Part shown: positions 6,196 to 8,207 of the stretch, in pieces
How the letters are laid out: every line of letters begins with the position of its first letter
Numbering within the stretch: position 1 is the first letter of the stretch
Source of the DNA: JAJUFS01 sp964599565
GTDB taxonomy: Bacteria > Pseudomonadota > Gammaproteobacteria > Natronospirales > JAJUFS01
Direction: 5' to 3'
Assembly (NCBI GenBank): GCA_964599565.1
Contig: CAZRFE010000091.1
Location: 1-8,207 of the forward strand
DNA length: 8,207 nt
Program-made: the position numbers and the translations under genes
Notes under the pieces: model-generated
Database searches by the model: none
Told to the model about the DNA's origin: nothing
What the model saw: the letters and a program-made list of their open reading frames with translations, nothing else

Positions 6196-7317
6196 ATGAA
6201 CGCCTCCCAGCGGAAGGAATTCTCGCTAAATGCTATCTGCCCATACTTCACTATGTTCCCTCTGGAATTCCCTTTCCGTGTTCTGAAATCAGCGGCTCAA
6301 GACGCAATCGTGCTCGACCCCTTCTGCGGACGGGGGACTACAAATTTTGCTTCACGTTATAAGGGATTGCGGAGTTTCGGAATTGATTCATCACCTGTTG
6401 CAGTAGCAATTGCTCAAGCAAAGCTCGCAAAGATCGATGTCGAAGCAGTCATTTCAATCGTAAAGCGCTTTCTTTCCAGAGCCGATCTTCTGCACACCGT
6501 TCCTACTGGGGAGTTTTGGCAACTCGCGTATCATCCCGACACACTGGAGCAAATTGTCAAGATTCGAAATGGACTCTTGGACGCTAGAATCAGCAATAGT
6601 AATGTTGTGCTTCGGGCGATAATGCTTGGGGCGCTTCACGGCCCCTTGCCTAAAAACTCGAGAAATTTCGCATACTTTTCAAATCAGATGCCGCGCACAT
6701 TTGCGAGTAAGCCAGAGTATTCAATACGCTTTTGGAAGAAGCACAGGCTTCGCCCGCAGAAAATCAATGTATCTGAGCCAATAATCCGAAGATTGGAAAG
6801 ACTGAACCAGGCTGTGAACTTACCAAAATTCACGCGATTTAGGGATATCCGACATGGCGATGCTACGCGTGAATCTTCTTATCGAAATATCTCAAACGTG
6901 GAGCACGTGATCACGTCCCCGCCGTACTACGGACTTCGTACATATGTACAAGATCAGTGGCTAAGAAATTGGTTCTTAGGTGGAGCAGACGATGTGTTTT
7001 ATGGCAGTACGCTCCAACTTAGTCATTCATCACCCGAATCTTTCGCGAAGTCCTTGGCGAAGGTTTGGGATAACGTCGGCAATGTAATCAATCCCGAACG
7101 TGGAAGGATGGTGGTGCGTTTCGGAGGTATAGGTTCTCGGTTGACAGAACTTCCAGAAACCATTCTTAGGGAATCGTTCACCTTCTCAGTTCATGACTGG
7201 AACATTTACCGATCCTTAAGTTGCGGTAGCGCAGAAAAGGGTAAGCGCCAAGCCCTTACCATGGGAAGGCGTTCAAGCGCCGTTGAAGAAAAGGACTATT
7301 TTGTTCGATTGGTTTGA
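6196..7317 (+). CDS. DNA methyltransferase (N4-cytosine/N6-adenine type)
   Basis: This encodes 373 residues from ATG 6196, with AAGGA 8 bases upstream. An AdoMet-binding motif I, VLDPFCGRGTT (39-49), is followed by the acidic residue of SFGIDSSP (D64). The catalytic motif IV is TSPPYYG (240-246). A motif X-like stretch PYFTMFPLEFPFRVL (16-30) precedes motif I. The order X-I-long insert-IV is that of alpha-like or permuted amino-methyltransferases. The 190-residue middle (including YFSNQMPRTFASKPEY at 160-175) probably carries target recognition. SPPY favours exocyclic amino methylation of cytosine or adenine; which base and which site cannot be read from sequence. The gene lies 126 bases after herA on the same strand and is clearly more AT-rich (frequent AGA, ATA and TTA codons). 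In context it probably protects host DNA from the NurA-HerA nuclease. It could instead be an independent orphan enzyme. Confidence 0.87.
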   Translation: MNASQRKEFSLNAICPYFTMFPLEFPFRVLKSAAQDAIVLDPFCGRGTTNFASRYKGLRSFGIDSSPVAVAIAQAKLAKIDVEAVISIVKRFLSRADLLHTVPTGEFWQLAYHPDTLEQIVKIRNGLLDARISNSNVVLRAIMLGALHGPLPKNSRNFAYFSNQMPRTFASKPEYSIRFWKKHRLRPQKINVSEPIIRRLERLNQAVNLPKFTRFRDIRHGDATRESSYRNISNVEHVITSPPYYGLRTYVQDQWLRNWFLGGADDVFYGSTLQLSHSSPESFAKSLAKVWDNVGNVINPERGRMVVRFGGIGSRLTELPETILRESFTFSVHDWNIYRSLSCGSAEKGKRQALTMGRRSSAVEEKDYFVRLV

Positions 7318-7334
7318 ATTCAGGATCAACGAGG

Positions 7335-7357
7335 GTGAGGCCTCACGTCTAAACGTG
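7335..7357. other. Overlapping palindromes downstream of the methyltransferase gene
   Basis: GTGAGGCCTCAC (7335-7346) is a perfect 12-bp palindrome and runs into a second inverted repeat, CACGT-CTAA-ACGTG (7344-7357). No T-run follows, so it is not a typical intrinsic terminator. It could be a protein-binding site or an RNA structure at the 3' end of the cassette message. Chance cannot be excluded for repeats this short. Confidence 0.35.
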
Positions 7358-7462
7358 TCTTAAAGAGCCCCGACTCTGCAAGCAAACTTCGTCTGCCCTT
7401 TTGCTCATAGAATGAATGCTCCCGGTGCGCACGCCAGGTTGCTGTTCCCGAGCGCGAAACAT

Positions 7463-7490
7463 AAAAAACCCGCCGCAGGCGGGTTCTTCA
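7463..7490 (-). terminator. Intrinsic terminator, mainly for the minus-strand gene at 7512
   Basis: The stem AACCCGCC/GGCGGGTT (7467-7485) has a 3-base loop, GCA on the plus strand. On the minus strand it is followed by a run of six Ts (bases read from 7468 down to 7463), the classic Rho-independent form. It lies 27 bases beyond the stop of the small minus-strand gene. In the plus direction the tail is TTCTTCATTT, so it may also stop read-through from the methyltransferase gene, less efficiently. Confidence 0.85.
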
Positions 7491-7511
7491 TTTCACTGTT
7501 CAGCAAACATC

Positions 7512-7757
7512 TCACTGTACTTGCGCGAGCCTGCTGACATTCTGCCAATGAAGCGGCAGCTTGTTGCTCAGCGAGGCCCGCACGTGATGACGTACCACCG
7601 CGATGACCCAGCCGTATTCGCTTTGCAGCCCGTGCTCGGGCCAATGTATCAGTCTTTGAAAGTAATCCAGCCGCCAGATTTCCTTGTCGCGCCCTGGCGC
7701 TGCGTCCGCAAAATTCCAAATTACCCGTTTTTCAAATTTTGTATTCAAGGGAGACAA
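7512..7757 (-). CDS. Small protein of unknown function ending at a strong terminator
   Basis: This encodes 81 residues with a TTG start at 7757, chosen because AAAAGG lies 5 bases upstream. No family is recognised. The protein is rich in Trp and aromatic residues and looks globular: KRVIWNFADAAPGRDKEIWR (10-29), LDYFQRLIHWPEHGLQSEYG (30-49), then WVIAVVRHHVR and ASLSNKLPLHWQNVSRLAQV. There is no signal peptide or membrane segment. The intrinsic terminator 27 bases after the stop supports a transcribed gene on this strand. The rare start codon and short length leave open that it is the 3' remnant of a longer, frame-disrupted gene; the reading frame just upstream (stop at 7784) belongs to another frame. 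Confidence 0.5.
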   Translation of the reverse strand: MSPLNTKFEKRVIWNFADAAPGRDKEIWRLDYFQRLIHWPEHGLQSEYGWVIAVVRHHVRASLSNKLPLHWQNVSRLAQVQ

Positions 7758-7783
7758 ATTCGCCTTTTCTCGTAGTAACCCGA

Positions 7784-8008
7784 TCAGTATAGACCGCCCA
7801 GTGCAGCCCCCACCGGGTATCGCGGCAGATAGTTGCCATTAAATACGAAGCGCGATTGCCTCAACACGCCATCCGGATAGCGAACTCCCCGGGCGCCGTT
7901 GCTTGCCGGACTTATGTATATAACGTTGGCGGATGGATATTTGGAATTATCAGAAGGGTTGTACAAGTCCCGTTTCTGTTTCTGCGTTTCACTACTCGAT
8001 GAATACAT
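7784..8008 (-). CDS. Weak candidate ORF, 74 residues, unknown
   Basis: From ATG 8008 the frame encodes 74 residues and stops 26 bases before the TTG start of the next minus-strand gene. The second half looks coding-like (SPASNGARGVRYPDGVLRQS, then RFVFNGNYLPRYPVGAALGG). The first half is polar and low in complexity (MYSSSSETQKQKRDLYNPSD). There is no convincing ribosome site at 8008 or at the alternative ATG 8020. The frame stays open further upstream, but that part is antisense to brnT. It may be the upstream half of a broken gene together with the 7512 ORF, or simply the non-coding region between brnT and its neighbour. Apart from this ORF I see nothing definite in 7758-8065, a comparatively AT-rich stretch that must also hold the brnT promoter. 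Confidence 0.3.
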   Translation of the reverse strand: MYSSSSETQKQKRDLYNPSDNSKYPSANVIYISPASNGARGVRYPDGVLRQSRFVFNGNYLPRYPVGAALGGLY

Positions 8009-8065
8009 AATAACGCCCATATATTGGTATGGCTTTCGCGGGGTATTCCGGCTACCATCCGCTGC

Positions 8066-8207
8066 ATGAGCAAGGAATGCTTTGAATGGGATGAGGCCAA
8101 GGACCGCCAGAACTGCGCGAAACACGGTGTTCGCTTCGTTGAAGCACAGTTTGCGTTCGCTGATCCTCGCCGCGTGATTCTCGAAGACCTGGAACACAGT
8201 GACGAGG
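8066..8207 (+). CDS. brnT: BrnT-type ribonuclease toxin, partial at window edge
   Basis: The first 47 residues are visible and the gene runs off the window. The N-terminus CFEWDEAKDRQNCAKHGVRF (5-24), followed by FVEAQFAFADPRRVILEDLE, is the BrnT signature: FEWDEAK, the N-x3-KHGV helix, and the DP turn. BrnT is the RelE-like RNase toxin of a type II toxin-antitoxin pair. Its BrnA antitoxin, normally encoded just downstream in an overlapping frame and repressing the operon, would lie outside this window. ATG 8066 is taken by comparison with the family; no clear Shine-Dalgarno sequence is seen before it, and a TTG at 8024 would add 14 unlikely residues. The gene is divergent from the weak minus-strand ORF. 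Confidence 0.88.
   Translation, partial: MSKECFEWDEAKDRQNCAKHGVRFVEAQFAFADPRRVILEDLEHSDE

Noticed and set aside
7416..7775. Plus-strand ORF of 119 residues
   Set aside because: It runs through the terminator hairpin and is antisense to the better-supported minus-strand gene. It has no ribosome site and an implausible, Cys/Pro-rich composition.
8009..8197. Minus-strand N-terminal extension resembling a signal peptide (FRAVLAVLGLIPFKAFLAHA)
   Set aside because: It is exactly antisense to the charged N-terminal region of brnT. Reverse-complementing Glu, Asp and Lys codons yields Phe, Val and Leu, so the hydrophobic stretch is an artefact. The BrnT motif on the plus strand is the real signal.

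Overview
The window looks like an accessory (genomic-island-like) stretch of a GC-rich gammaproteobacterium, most likely of the Xanthomonadaceae/Rhodanobacteraceae group. The main clue is a triplet of REP-type hairpins (core GTAGGAGCGGCTTCAGCCGC), which I recall as frequent in those genomes and in some pseudomonads. This placement is an inference from base composition and repeat type, because no core chromosomal marker gene is present.

Left part (1-1953, minus strand, GC-rich): the start of a HEPN-domain gene, cut by the window edge, overlaps the end of a winged-helix/minimal-nucleotidyltransferase gene. Together they form an MNT-HEPN toxin-antitoxin-like pair. The pair has a well-formed sigma70-type promoter (TTGATA-N17-TATCAT) with two identical 13-bp palindromic operators exactly 21 bp apart, and the geometry suggests a leaderless transcript. 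Upstream on the same strand lie an XRE-HTH/DUF805 membrane fusion and a small uncharacterised gene, followed by three REP hairpins at 1970-2044.

Middle-left (2071-2692): a divergent pair of small DNA-binding proteins, a Cox/excisionase-like protein on the minus strand and an XRE repressor on the plus strand. They share a 109-bp control region with helically phased TCAC repeats. This resembles the lysogeny switch of a temperate or filamentous phage or satellite, but no structural, replication or integrase gene is visible.

Centre (2806-7317, plus strand, visibly more AT-rich towards the 3' end): a NurA-type nuclease, a HerA-type hexameric ATPase (9-bp gap), and, 126 bp further on, a DNA methyltransferase with motifs I and SPPY. 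The nuclease, DNA pump and modification enzyme together suggest an anti-phage or restriction-like cassette. This is the most interesting system in the window.

Right part (7318-8207): a small unknown minus-strand gene ending at a strong minus-strand terminator, a weaker candidate ORF upstream of it, and the beginning of a plus-strand brnT toxin gene cut by the window edge. The window as a whole reads as a defence/toxin-antitoxin island: MNT-HEPN, phage-type switch, NurA-HerA-MTase and BrnT.
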